Program-made: the position numbers and the translations under genes
The notes under the pieces: model-generated
The model's database searches: none
Told to the model about the DNA's origin: nothing
The model's input: the letters and a program-made list of their open reading frames with translations, nothing else
Shown: positions 35,473 to 43,725 of the stretch, one piece after another
Layout of the letters: each line of letters opens with the position of its first letter
How positions within the stretch are numbered: position 1 is the stretch's first letter
Assembly (NCBI GenBank): GCA_902809825.1
Contig: LR778114.1
Location: 682,001-746,000 of the forward strand
Length of the DNA: 64,000 nt
DNA from: Candidatus Hydrogenisulfobacillus filiaventi
Lineage (GTDB): Bacteria > Bacillota > Sulfobacillia > Sulfobacillales > R501
Reading direction: 5' to 3'

Positions 35473-36267
35473 ATGCCCTCCTTGACTGCAGCCGCCCCGC
35501 GGGCGCTGCCGGATGCCAAGGTGCTGGAGCTGGACCGCCTCTCCAAGCATTTCGGCCACCTGACCGCGGTGGCCGAGGCCAGCCTCAACGTGGGCCCAGG
35601 GGAGGTGGTGGGCCTGGTAGGCGACAACGGGGCCGGCAAATCGACCCTGGTGCGCATGGTCTCCGGGGCTCTCACCCCCAGTTCGGGCCGGATCGTGCTC
35701 GACGGGGAGGTCCGCCACTTCCGCAGCCCGGCCGAGGCCCGGGCGGCGGGCATCGAGACCGTCTACCAGGATCTCGCCCTCGCCCCCCATCTAAACGTGG
35801 TGCAGAACCTGTTTCTGGGGCGCGTGCACCTGGCCCCGGGTCTCCCCGGCCGCTGGTGGGGCCATCTGGATTACCGGCGGATGCGGGAGGAAGCGGCTCA
35901 GGCCCTGGACAGCCTGGGCATCCGAATCCGGTCGCTTGACCAGCCGGTGGCGGAGCTGTCGGGCGGCCAGCGCCAGGCGGTGGCCATCGCCCGGGCCGTG
36001 ATGTGGGGCAAGCACGTGCTGCTGTTAGATGAGCCGACCAATCACCTGGGCGTTCGGGAAGTGGACCTGGTCCTGGATCTGGTCCGGCGGGTGAGCGGAC
36101 ATGGGGTGGCGGTCATCTATATCTCCCACACCCTGCCGCATGTATTTGCCATCGCCCACCGGATCGCCGTGATGCGGCTGGGTCGGATGGCCGCCGTGAA
36201 AGCGGCCGCGGACACCTCACTGGACGAAGTCGTGGCCTACATCACGGGCGCGAAGGAAGGGGAGTAG
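35473..36267 (+). CDS. Sugar-type ABC transporter ATP-binding protein, single domain
   Basis: A 264-residue ATPase with Walker A GDNGAGKSTL, signature LSGGQRQAVAIARA and Walker B VLLLDEPTNHL, followed by the switch His in YISHTLPHV. It has only one ATPase domain, unlike the fused double-domain RbsA/XylG/AraG proteins, and so resembles FrcA-type partners that dimerise. GGAAGGAGGAAAGG precedes ATG 35473. It is followed one base later by the permease gene. Confidence 0.93.
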   Translation: MPSLTAAAPRALPDAKVLELDRLSKHFGHLTAVAEASLNVGPGEVVGLVGDNGAGKSTLVRMVSGALTPSSGRIVLDGEVRHFRSPAEARAAGIETVYQDLALAPHLNVVQNLFLGRVHLAPGLPGRWWGHLDYRRMREEAAQALDSLGIRIRSLDQPVAELSGGQRQAVAIARAVMWGKHVLLLDEPTNHLGVREVDLVLDLVRRVSGHGVAVIYISHTLPHVFAIAHRIAVMRLGRMAAVKAAADTSLDEVVAYITGAKEGE

Positions 36268-36268
36268 C

Positions 36269-37285
36269 ATGGCGACGCAGCAGGTCCCGGCGCCCGAGGC
36301 CGGGCCGTCGGCCGCCGGTTGGCGTCAGGCGCTGCGGCAGTGGTGGATGGCCCTGATTCTCCTGGGCCTGGTAGGGGTGTTCACGCTGGTCGCCCCCGGG
36401 TTCTTCTCCCTGGAGAACCTCCGCAGCACGACCCTGTTTGCCTCGGACACCCTGCTGTTGGGTATCGGCGAGACCCTGGTCATCATCACCGGCGGGATCG
36501 ACCTGTCGGTGGGGGCCATCCTGGGATTGGCCGGCATGACCGCCGGCTGGGCCATGCAGGCGGTGCTCACGGCCGATGCCCGGGCCGGGGCGGCAGCCCT
36601 GCTGCTGGGCTTCGCTGTCGCCCTGGCTACCGGCACCGCCGCCGGGCTGGTGAATGGGCTGGTGATCACCCGGATGGGTATCACGCCCTTCATTGCCACC
36701 CTGGGGATGTTAGGGATCGCCACCGGCTTTACCTTCCTCATCACCAACGGCACCGACATCACCATCCTCCCGGCGGCCCTCAATGCGGTGGGCAACACTG
36801 CACTCGCGGGTTGGCTACCGGTGCCGTTTCTGGTGGCACTGGGGGTGGCACTGGCGGCGCACTACGTCCTGACCCGCACCCGGTTCGGCCTCTATACCTA
36901 CGCCATCGGCTCCAATCCGGAAGGTGCCCGGGTCAGCGGCATCGACGTGCCTCTTCACCTGTTGAAGGTCTACACCCTGTCCGGGCTCATCGCCGGATTG
37001 GCCGGGATCCTGGTGGTGGCACGGTTGATGGCGGCTTCGCCCCTGGAAGGGGCCAACGACGAACTCAACGCCATCGCCGCCGTGGTCATCGGCGGGGCCA
37101 GCCTGTTCGGAGGCCGGGGACGGGTCCTGGGCACCCTCATCGGCGGGCTGGTCATTTCCGTGTTGGTCACGGGCCTGGTCATCGCCGGGGTGCAGCCCTA
37201 CTGGCAGACGGTGGCGATCGGGGCCACCATCATCCTGGCAGTTTACATCGATCAATCCCAACAGCGGGCTGGTCAGGACGGGTAG
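36269..37285 (+). CDS. Sugar-type ABC transporter permease
   Basis: A 338-residue inner-membrane protein of the RbsC/XylH/FrcB family with 8-10 helices. Typical signatures are LVIITGGIDLSVGAILGLAG and LNAIAAVVIGGASLFGGRGRVLGTLIG, plus AIGSNPEGARVSGI. It would form a homodimeric channel with the single-domain ATPase. GGAAGGGGAG sits before its ATG inside the ATPase gene end. Confidence 0.94.
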   Translation: MATQQVPAPEAGPSAAGWRQALRQWWMALILLGLVGVFTLVAPGFFSLENLRSTTLFASDTLLLGIGETLVIITGGIDLSVGAILGLAGMTAGWAMQAVLTADARAGAAALLLGFAVALATGTAAGLVNGLVITRMGITPFIATLGMLGIATGFTFLITNGTDITILPAALNAVGNTALAGWLPVPFLVALGVALAAHYVLTRTRFGLYTYAIGSNPEGARVSGIDVPLHLLKVYTLSGLIAGLAGILVVARLMAASPLEGANDELNAIAAVVIGGASLFGGRGRVLGTLIGGLVISVLVTGLVIAGVQPYWQTVAIGATIILAVYIDQSQQRAGQDG

Positions 37286-37338
37286 AAGCGGCCGCAAGCG
37301 TACGATCCCCCACCATAGAAAGGATTGGTGAATAACCC

Positions 37339-38325
37339 ATGCTGCATCGTCTCTGGCAACGGCGGGCCGCCATCGGCGCAGGCGCCGCCCTGGCTTTGGG
37401 ACTCAGCCTAGCTGGCTGCGGACAGTCCGCCGCGCCCGCGGGCGGAAAGACCCTGACCATCGGTTTTGTTCCCGGTATGACCACCGACCCCTTCTTTATC
37501 TCGATGCAGGCCGGGGCTGAAGCGGAGGCGCATAAGCTGGGCGTGAAGCTCCTCTGGGAAGGGGCCTCCCAATACAGCCCCTCCCAGCAGACCCCCTATG
37601 TGGACTCGCTGGTGGCGCGGGGGGTCTCCGCCCTGATTGTGGCGCCTACGGACGCTCAGGCGATGATCCCGCCCATCCGGCAGGCGGTGGACCCCCATAT
37701 CCCGGTTATTACGGTGGATTCCACCATCAATGACCATGCCTTACTGAAGTCCCGCATCACCTCCAACAACGTGGGAGGCGGGGAGCAGGCGGCTGCCATC
37801 CTGGCCCGGCAGATCGGGTATCACGGGACGGTTGCCATCCTGTCCCCGGCGCCGGGGATTACCACCGACGCGGCCCGGATTCAGGGCTTCGTGGCCCAGA
37901 TCCGCAAATACCCCCACATCCGGTATGTCGGCATCGAATACGACCAGGAGCAGAACACCAAGGCGGCGACCCTGGCTCAGGACCTGGTCCTGCATCACCC
38001 GCACCTGGCCGGCATCTTTGCCACCGACGATACTTCCGCTTCGGGCGCTGCCTCCGGACTGCGGACCGCCGGCAAGGCGGGGACGGTCAAGATCGTAGCC
38101 TATGACGCGGAGCCGGCCGAAGTACAGGGGTTGGAGAACGGTTCCATTTCCGCCCTGATTGCCCAAAAGCCCGCGATTGAAGGACAGCTGGCGGTGGAGT
38201 ACGCCTATGACCTGCTGACCGGCAAGGCCAAGGCGGTGCGGCCGTTCGTAGAGCTGCAGAACGTGGTGCTCGACCGCGCCAATCTGGCGGCTAACCGTCA
38301 ATGGGAATACCGCACGACGCCCTAA
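37339..38325 (+). CDS. Substrate-binding lipoprotein of the sugar ABC transporter
   Basis: A 328-residue binding protein of the ribose/fructose/autoinducer-2 type. A signal peptide ends in the lipobox LAGC, so it is a membrane-anchored lipoprotein. The mature part has TIGFVPGMTTDPFFISMQAGAEAEA, LIVAPTDAQAMIPPI, VITVDSTI, GIFATDDTSASGAASGL and VAYDAEPAEVQGL. The sugar cannot be deduced. A terminator follows. Confidence 0.94.
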   Translation: MLHRLWQRRAAIGAGAALALGLSLAGCGQSAAPAGGKTLTIGFVPGMTTDPFFISMQAGAEAEAHKLGVKLLWEGASQYSPSQQTPYVDSLVARGVSALIVAPTDAQAMIPPIRQAVDPHIPVITVDSTINDHALLKSRITSNNVGGGEQAAAILARQIGYHGTVAILSPAPGITTDAARIQGFVAQIRKYPHIRYVGIEYDQEQNTKAATLAQDLVLHHPHLAGIFATDDTSASGAASGLRTAGKAGTVKIVAYDAEPAEVQGLENGSISALIAQKPAIEGQLAVEYAYDLLTGKAKAVRPFVELQNVVLDRANLAANRQWEYRTTP

Positions 38326-38345
38326 CCGGGCCTCGGCTCCTCCTG

Positions 38346-38382
38346 CCGGCCCCGCCCGTTGAGGACGGGGCCGGTACAGTTT
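38346..38382 (+). terminator. Terminator of the lacI-ABC operon
   Basis: CCGGCCCCG and CGGGGCCGG arms around an 11-base loop, followed by TACAGTTTT, 20 bases after the binding-protein stop. Confidence 0.7.
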
Positions 38383-38589
38383 TCCGTCGGGTTGTGATGC
38401 CAGTTTCGGCGCGCGGATAGGGGGCCACTTCGGTACACGCCGCCCAGGCTGAGGGGATAGGCGGCAATCGGACCTGCCCGGCTCCGCCCGTGACAGCCCC
38501 GGACGAGGTGGGCCTATGCTCTCCGGCGTGCCGCCGCTCCATTCATGCCGTGGCATCTGACCGGGGAACGATAGGCCCTACGATCCCGG

Positions 38590-38975
38590 TCGGCGTAGTT
38601 TCCGGTTGCAGGTGACAGCTGGCCAGCGGGCCTGGGGTGAGCAGAAACGGACCGCCAGCAGGGCAGCGACCCGGGCGATGGCGGCGGCGAATGCGAAGCG
38701 GGTATCGGTCAGGCCTGGCGCGACTGCGGCTCCGGCGTAACCGCCGTCGCGCCGGAGGCGAAAGACGCCTGGGATGCCGCCGCGTGGGGTCGGGGGACGA
38801 GGTCGGCGACGGTGGAGGAGAGAACCGGACAGAGGGCGGTGGTTCCCAGCCCGGCCAGGCCCACGCTGACCATCCGGCCGCAGAGGCTGTTGCCGGCTGG
38901 AAGCTCGGCGCCCCGAGCGCGATGAGGGCAAGGCCGCCCAGGATTAGGGGCCGGCGGCCCCCCGATCGGAGCAGG
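38590..38975 (-). pseudogene. Relic of a major facilitator superfamily transporter
   Basis: Three minus-strand frames in turn carry MFS-like pieces: GGRRPLILGGLALIALGA (motif A, about 38970-38900), then VGLAGLGTTALCPVLSSTVADLVP (about 38880-38810), then AGAAVAPGLTDTRFAFAAAIARVAALL. At least two frame changes and missing ends make it non-functional. The upstream and downstream thirds of a normal transporter are not found. The substrate cannot be told. Confidence 0.6.
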
Positions 38976-39189
38976 CGGGCCCGCCGCCACGTTCACGACC
39001 GCCTTGCTGAGCCCCGACCCAGGCCATAAACCTCAGGATGAGCACCCCGTTGGTGAGGTGAAAGAGGCTGTGCGCCATGACCGGCACCACGGTGCGGTCG
39101 CTTGTCCAGAGCCTGCCGACCAAAAACACCAGTGCCACCAGGGGAATGAACGGCCCCGGTGGGCGCGAAGTCCCAGTTCCAATCGCCAC
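38976..39189 (-). pseudogene. Relic resembling a CPBP (Abi) intramembrane protease C-terminus
   Basis: A minus-strand stretch reads IPLVALVFLVGRLWTSDRTV then VPVMAHSLFHLTNGVLI, which resembles the final helices of CPBP-family proteases (conserved His in the AHSLFHLTNG-like motif). The N-terminal catalytic EExxxR region is not found upstream in any frame. Most likely a decayed fragment. It is head-to-tail with the MFS relic. Confidence 0.45.
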
Positions 39190-39404
39190 CTCTTTTCCGG
39201 CAGCCCGGGCTAGGGCCGCGCCGGGCAGTATACTAACGCCTGCGAATATATGCAGCCGGCCGGTCGACCCTGGACGCCGGGGGCGGAGGGGCTAGACTGC
39301 GGGCACGAAAAACGATCCCGCTGCCCACCGGGGCGGCGCTCCCTGCAAAAAGGAGCGGATGATAAGCCGTTCGTCCGCGCCTGAAACCGCCGTGGTACGC
39401 GCTG

Positions 39405-39655
39405 GGGTACGGTGCTGGCGGATCCGGCCCGCCAGACCATCTTGTGCTGACCGGGGGAAGCCCGGCGTGCTGCCGGCCGGTGTCCGCCGGGTCCCCGCCG
39501 GTACCGCCCCGCGGGCTGTGCTGCAGGACTTGGCGACGTCCCTGGCCGCCCTGCGCGCGGTGGCCTGGCGCAGCTCCACAAGGCCGGCGGTTTGTTTATT
39601 ACCTCCCAACGAGCCGGTGCTGGAACGTTTGAAACAAGCCGTCAGGTGGGGGTGA
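39405..39655 (+). pseudogene. Relic of an ArsR-family regulator
   Basis: Pieces of a winged-helix ArsR protein appear in different frames: VLADPARQTIL at about 39412, LATSLAALRAVAW at about 39530, QGRRFVYYLP in another frame, and NEPVLERLKQAVRWG ending at the stop 39655. Assembled they follow the family order, with stops and frame changes between. Non-functional remnant next to the tRNA-Sec promoter. Confidence 0.6.
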
Positions 39656-39669
39656 GCCCCGGGCCGGAT

Positions 39670-39698
39670 TTGACACCGCCCCTAGGGGCAGGTATCAT
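39670..39698 (+). promoter_or_regulatory. Promoter of tRNA-Sec
   Basis: Perfect TTGACA (39670-39675), 17-base spacer, TATCAT (39693-39698). The tRNA begins 14 bases after the -10. The spacer contains the palindrome CCCCTAGGGG. Confidence 0.85.
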
Positions 39699-39711
39699 GG
39701 GAAGCCGGTAG

Positions 39712-39807
39712 GGGGGCAGGTGGCGGGCTGGTGCCCTCCTTGGACTTCAAATCCAGTGGCGGGCCTGGACGGTCCGCGGTGGGTTCGATTCCCACATGCT
39801 CCCGCCA
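39712..39807 (+). tRNA. selC: tRNA-Sec (anticodon TCA)
   Basis: A 96-base tRNA including encoded CCA. The acceptor pairs GGGGGCA with TGCTCCC (one G-U). The anticodon arm is TGGA-CTTCAAA-TCCA with anticodon TCA (39747-39749), reading UGA. The long variable arm (GGCGGGCC...GGTCCGC region) and TGGGTTCGATTCCCA T-arm fit selenocysteine tRNA, whose 90-100 base length exceeds ordinary tRNAs. This implies selenoprotein synthesis; selA, selB and selD are not in the window. Confidence 0.92.
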
Positions 39808-39830
39808 GATTTTTGCGTGTGTTTTTTGCG

Positions 39831-39855
39831 GATGGCGGCCGTACCGGCCGCCATC
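39831..39855. repeat. Perfect inverted repeat after tRNA-Sec
   Basis: Arms GATGGCGGCCG and CGGCCGCCATC (11 bases) around TAC, 24 bases downstream of the tRNA. T-rich sequence precedes it on the plus strand, so it is not an ordinary terminator of either neighbour. Confidence 0.7.
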
Positions 39856-39909
39856 GTCCCTTGACGGGCCTGGCGGGCCGTATAGGCACGCCCGGGCGGT
39901 TCCCCCCAG

Positions 39910-40389
39910 CTAGACGTCCTCCGGCACGGTTGACGCCAGGCGGGCGGCCAGGGCGGCGACCGCCTCATTGACGGCCTCCGCCGCGCCCAGCAGGGCGGCC
40001 AGGGCCTGATTGCCGGTGTTGCTGGCCGCCTCGGCGGCTTCCACCTGGTGCACCGCTTCCGCCAGGTCGGTGACGATGCGGCCGGTCTCCTTCTGCGTGC
40101 GGTCGGCCAGGGCGCGGACGTCGCCGGCGATGACGGAAAAGCCCCGGCCGGCCTCGCCGGCCCGGGCGGCCTCGATGGCGGCATTGAGGGCCAGCAGGTT
40201 GGTGGTGCGGGCGATGTCGCCGATGATGGCACTGACGGCGTTGGCCCCGGCCAGCCGTTCCCGCAAGGCCTCCACCGCCGTCCGGATGGTGGCGAAGGCG
40301 GCGGCCGCATCCTCCACCGCCCGCCCTGCCTCCTGGACCATCTGCCGTAGCTGCTCCACCGCCTGCCGGGTCGCTTCCGCCTCCGCCAT
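39910..40389 (-). CDS. Short cytoplasmic methyl-accepting-type signalling domain protein
   Basis: A 159-residue protein consisting only of the chemoreceptor signalling hairpin: [44 protein letters not shown] is the near-invariant tip that contacts CheA and CheW. There is no membrane segment, HAMP or sensor domain, and flanks are coiled coil. AAGGAGG lies upstream of the ATG. Full receptors exceed 400 residues, so this is either a soluble adaptor or a truncated receptor. No che genes are nearby. Confidence 0.8.
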   Translation of the reverse strand: MAEAEATRQAVEQLRQMVQEAGRAVEDAAAAFATIRTAVEALRERLAGANAVSAIIGDIARTTNLLALNAAIEAARAGEAGRGFSVIAGDVRALADRTQKETGRIVTDLAEAVHQVEAAEAASNTGNQALAALLGAAEAVNEAVAALAARLASTVPEDV

Positions 40390-40494
40390 GGTGGGTGCCT
40401 CCTTCCGGTCGGCTACGCCGGCCTGACCATGCGTCGTAAACCTCCGGTCAATAGGATTCGCGGCCCCGCGCCGGGATCCTGCCGGCTGGACAGG

Positions 40495-40526
40495 AAAAGG
40501 CCCGGATGCCGGCCGGCATCCGGGCC
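40495..40526 (-). terminator. Terminator of the qox operon
   Basis: A perfect 28-base palindrome (arms GGCCCGGATGCCGG and CCGGCATCCGGGCC) is followed on the minus strand by TTTT, about 50 bases after qoxD. Confidence 0.85.
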
Positions 40527-40575
40527 TGACGGGGCGGGGGATAGCGGGGCTGCACCCCCCGGTCCCGGCCGGGAA

Positions 40576-40962
40576 TCAGGAGACCCCCGACTTGAACATC
40601 ATAATCCAGATTGAGCCCGCCACCAGCCCGAAGGCGAACAGGAAGGCCAGGCTGATCATGGGCACATGCCAGGCGGTGCTGCGGCTCTCGTACAGGTGCA
40701 TGAAGGCGGCTAACTGCACCAGGGCCTGCACCAGGGCCAGGGCCAGGATGGCGGCCACCAGCGCAGTGCCGGGCAGCACGTGCAGCAGCACCATCGCGAA
40801 GGCCACTGCCGTCAATGCCAGCGAGGTGCCGTACCCGGCCACTTGCTTCCAGGGGAAGGGGTGTTCGTCGAAGCGGGGGGCTAGCGACCCGACCTCCAGG
40901 GGCAGGTCGTCCTCGTGGGCCCCGTCCTCGTGGGACAGCACCTTGGCCGTGGGTTCGTTCAT
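40576..40962 (-). CDS. qoxD: Quinol oxidase subunit IV
   Basis: A 128-residue membrane protein with three hydrophobic helices (about 45-65, 70-92, 100-122) and AAFMHLYESRSTAWHVPMIS, as in CyoD/QoxD/CtaF small subunits. It stabilises the oxidase. Last gene of qoxABCD. A hydrophilic acidic N-terminus of about 40 residues lies on the cytoplasmic side. Confidence 0.88.
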   Translation of the reverse strand: MNEPTAKVLSHEDGAHEDDLPLEVGSLAPRFDEHPFPWKQVAGYGTSLALTAVAFAMVLLHVLPGTALVAAILALALVQALVQLAAFMHLYESRSTAWHVPMISLAFLFAFGLVAGSIWIMMFKSGVS

Positions 40963-40999
40963 GAGACCTCACCCTCCTTGCTGCAATGTGGCATCGTGC

Positions 41000-41641
41000 C
41001 TACAGCACCATGTGCAGGGCCGCCGCCTCACCCAGGTAGACCGTGGAGAAGATGAAGATCCACACCAGGTCGAGGAAGTGCCAGTACAGGGCGAAGGTGT
41101 AGAGCTTACGGGTGGTGCGGGCGGTAAGGCCCCTGCGCAGCAGCTGGATGACCAGCAGCACTGCCATCAGGATCCCGAAGCTCACGTGCGCACCGTGGGT
41201 GCCGACCAGCACGAACAGGGCGGAGAGGAACGCGCTGCGCGACCAGCTGGCGCCAGCGGCCAGGTACGAGCCGAACTCGTGCAGCTCGGTGCCGATGAAC
41301 AGCAGGCCCAGGGCCAGGGTCACGACCATCCAGAAGACGGTGCCCCCCAAGCGCCGGGCGCGGGCCTGGAAGAGGGCCAGGGACATGGTGAAGCTGCTGG
41401 TCAACAGCGCCCCGGTCTCCACCAGCAACGGTCCCAGATGGTAGAGGTGGACCGGGGTGGGGCCGTTGGCGAAGTCGAAGCGCGCCACGGCGAAGGTGGC
41501 GAACAGGCTCGCGAACAGCAGCAGGTCGGTAGCCAGGAAGAACCAGAAGCCGGTGATCTTGAGACTCTCATGATAGTCGGCGAACTCGAGCGGCAGCCGT
41601 TCGTACGACTGCGGCTCCTCGATGCGGACGGCTTGACTCAT
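41000..41641 (-). CDS. qoxC: Heme-copper oxidase subunit III
   Basis: A 213-residue membrane protein with five helices, typical of CyoC/QoxC. It has the conserved GFWFFLATDLLLFASLFATF, GTELHEFG, LVGTHGAHVSFGI and YWHFLDLVWIFIFSTVYL. Forms the oxidase core with subunits I and II. The start is 60 bases after qoxB stop. Confidence 0.93.
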   Translation of the reverse strand: MSQAVRIEEPQSYERLPLEFADYHESLKITGFWFFLATDLLLFASLFATFAVARFDFANGPTPVHLYHLGPLLVETGALLTSSFTMSLALFQARARRLGGTVFWMVVTLALGLLFIGTELHEFGSYLAAGASWSRSAFLSALFVLVGTHGAHVSFGILMAVLLVIQLLRRGLTARTTRKLYTFALYWHFLDLVWIFIFSTVYLGEAAALHMVL

Positions 41642-41701
41642 CGGTGCCCGGTGCCCCCTTTCCCGGGTGCGGCGGCCGCACCCTGTGCGGTTGCCCCTTG
41701 C

Positions 41702-43693
41702 TTACGCGTTCACGCTGGTGGCGCGGACCCGCTCGGGGTCGTACAGTTCGGTGTCGTTGTACTCGAAGCTGTTGGCCACCAGGCAGACGGCGATGCCGAT
41801 GAGGCCGATGATGGCCACGACCCACCACTGGAAGACCACGCCGATGCTCCCCACAAAGAAGCTCAGCCCCAGCAGGAAGGGGACGGCCGAGTTCTTCGGC
41901 AGCACCACCGGCCGCGGGGTAAGGATCCGGGACCGGAACTCCGCTGCCTTGCCGCTCTGCTTGATGGCCCACCAGGCGTCCCGTTCGGACACCTTGGGGA
42001 TGAGGGCAAAGTTGTACACCGGAGCCGGCGAAGGCAGGGCCCACTCCAGGGTGCGGCCGCCCCAGGGGTCGCCGGTGAGGTCCCGCTCCCCGTAGCGCAT
42101 GCTCCACAGGATGTTGTAGACCAGCACCAGGAAGCCCAGCGCCTGGATGTAGGCGCCGATGGTGGAGGTCAGGTTGAGGCCCGTCCAGCCCAGGCCGGCC
42201 GGGTAGGTGTACATGCGCCGGGTCATGCCGTCCAGGCCCAGGAAGAACTGGGGCACGAAGGTGGTGAAGAAGCCCACGAAGATGAGCCAGAAGGCGATCT
42301 TGCCCTGGCGCTCGTTGAGCATGTAGCCGAACATCTTCGGCCACCAGTAGTAGAGCCCGGACAGCAGCCCGAAGACCACACCGCCGATGAGGGCGAAGTG
42401 GAAGTGGGAGATGAGGAAGTAGCTGTTGTGCAGCTGGTAGTCGACCGGCACCGTGGCCAGCAGCACACCGCTGGCGCCCGCCACCAGGAAGGCGGGGATG
42501 AAGGCCAGCTGCCAGAGCATGGCGGTGGTGAGCCGCACCTGGCCGCCCCACATGGTCAGCACCCAGTTGAAGATCTTGACCCCCGTGGGGATGGCGATGA
42601 GCATGGTCGAGATGCCGAAGAAGGCGTTGACCGTGGGGCCGGCTCCCATGGTGAAGAAGTGGTGCACCCACACGAAGTAGCTGATGACGGTGATCATCAC
42701 CACCGAGGCCACCATCAGCGGGTAGCCGAAGAGGGCCTTGCGGGAGAAGACCGGCACCACCTCGGAGAAGACCCCGAAAGCGGGCAGCACCACGATGTAG
42801 ACCTCAGGATGGCCGAACAGCCAGAACAGGTTGACGAACTGCATGGGCAGGCCGCCGTGACCCAGGGTGAAGAAGTGGGACCCGGCCACCCGGTCCAGCA
42901 GGGTGAGGGCGAAGGCCACGGTTAGGGGCGGGAAGGCGAACAGGATGAGGGCGCCCGTCACCACCGTGGTCCAGGCGAACATGGGCATCTTCATCAGGGT
43001 CATGCCCGGCGCGCGCATGCGCAGGACGGTGGCCATGAAGTTGATGGCGGTGATGGTGGTCCCGATCCCGCTGACCAGCACCGAGAGCAGCAGGTAGTTC
43101 TCCCCCACGCCGGGGTTGAAGCGCAGCTCGGTGTAGGGCGGGTAGGCCGACCAGCCGGCATTGGGCGATCCACCGATCACGAAGGAGATGTTGAGCAGGA
43201 TGGCCCCGAAGGCGAACAGCCAGAAGCTGACCGCGTTCATGCGCGGGTACGCCACGTCCCGCGCCCCGATCATCAGCGGAATCACCGCGTTCCAGAGCGC
43301 GAAGATGAGGGGCATGGCCATGAAGAAGATCATGACGGTGCCGTGGGTGGTGAAGATTTCGTCGTACTGTCCGGCCGGCAGCACGTGCAGGTCGGGCAGG
43401 GCCAGCTGGGTCCGCATCATCTCGGCGTCGATGCCGCCACGGATGAGCATCAGGATGGCCGAGATCAGGTACATGATTGCGATGCGCTTGTGGTCGGTGG
43501 TGGTGATCCATTCCCGCCACAACCAGCCCCAACGGCGGGCCTTGGTCATGTACGCGATCAGGGCCAACCCGCCCAGCAGGCCGACGAAGAGCAGGAAGAC
43601 CTCGTCAGGCCGCTGCGTCTGCGGCGGGAACAGCTGGCGGATCAGCGGGTGCAGGAAGGCCGGCGAGATCCGCAGGAGCAGATGCGTCACCAT
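41702..43693 (-). CDS. qoxB: Heme-copper oxidase subunit I (menaquinol oxidase)
   Basis: A 663-residue catalytic subunit with about 15 helices. Heme and copper ligands are visible: His in HGTVMIFFMAMPL (low-spin heme), His-xxx-Tyr in LFGHPEVYIVVLP (CuB and cross-linked Tyr), the CuB pair in WVHHFFTMG, and the heme ligands in SHFHFALIGG. It reduces oxygen to water and pumps protons. Length and the C-terminal extension fit QoxB/CyoB. ATG 43693; GGGGTGA upstream. Confidence 0.96.
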   Translation of the reverse strand: MVTHLLLRISPAFLHPLIRQLFPPQTQRPDEVFLLFVGLLGGLALIAYMTKARRWGWLWREWITTTDHKRIAIMYLISAILMLIRGGIDAEMMRTQLALPDLHVLPAGQYDEIFTTHGTVMIFFMAMPLIFALWNAVIPLMIGARDVAYPRMNAVSFWLFAFGAILLNISFVIGGSPNAGWSAYPPYTELRFNPGVGENYLLLSVLVSGIGTTITAINFMATVLRMRAPGMTLMKMPMFAWTTVVTGALILFAFPPLTVAFALTLLDRVAGSHFFTLGHGGLPMQFVNLFWLFGHPEVYIVVLPAFGVFSEVVPVFSRKALFGYPLMVASVVMITVISYFVWVHHFFTMGAGPTVNAFFGISTMLIAIPTGVKIFNWVLTMWGGQVRLTTAMLWQLAFIPAFLVAGASGVLLATVPVDYQLHNSYFLISHFHFALIGGVVFGLLSGLYYWWPKMFGYMLNERQGKIAFWLIFVGFFTTFVPQFFLGLDGMTRRMYTYPAGLGWTGLNLTSTIGAYIQALGFLVLVYNILWSMRYGERDLTGDPWGGRTLEWALPSPAPVYNFALIPKVSERDAWWAIKQSGKAAEFRSRILTPRPVVLPKNSAVPFLLGLSFFVGSIGVVFQWWVVAIIGLIGIAVCLVANSFEYNDTELYDPERVRATSVNA

Positions 43694-43725
43694 GGTGCGC
43701 TATCACCCCAATCGTGCCAGTGGGC

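Noticed and set aside
38346-39660. CRISPR array or tandem repeat in the non-coding stretch
   Set aside because: No periodic repeats are present; the stretch is explained by gene relics.
40592-42925. A 777-residue plus-strand frame opposite qox genes
   Set aside because: His/Gln/Glu/Gly-rich antisense artefact of GC-rich membrane protein genes.
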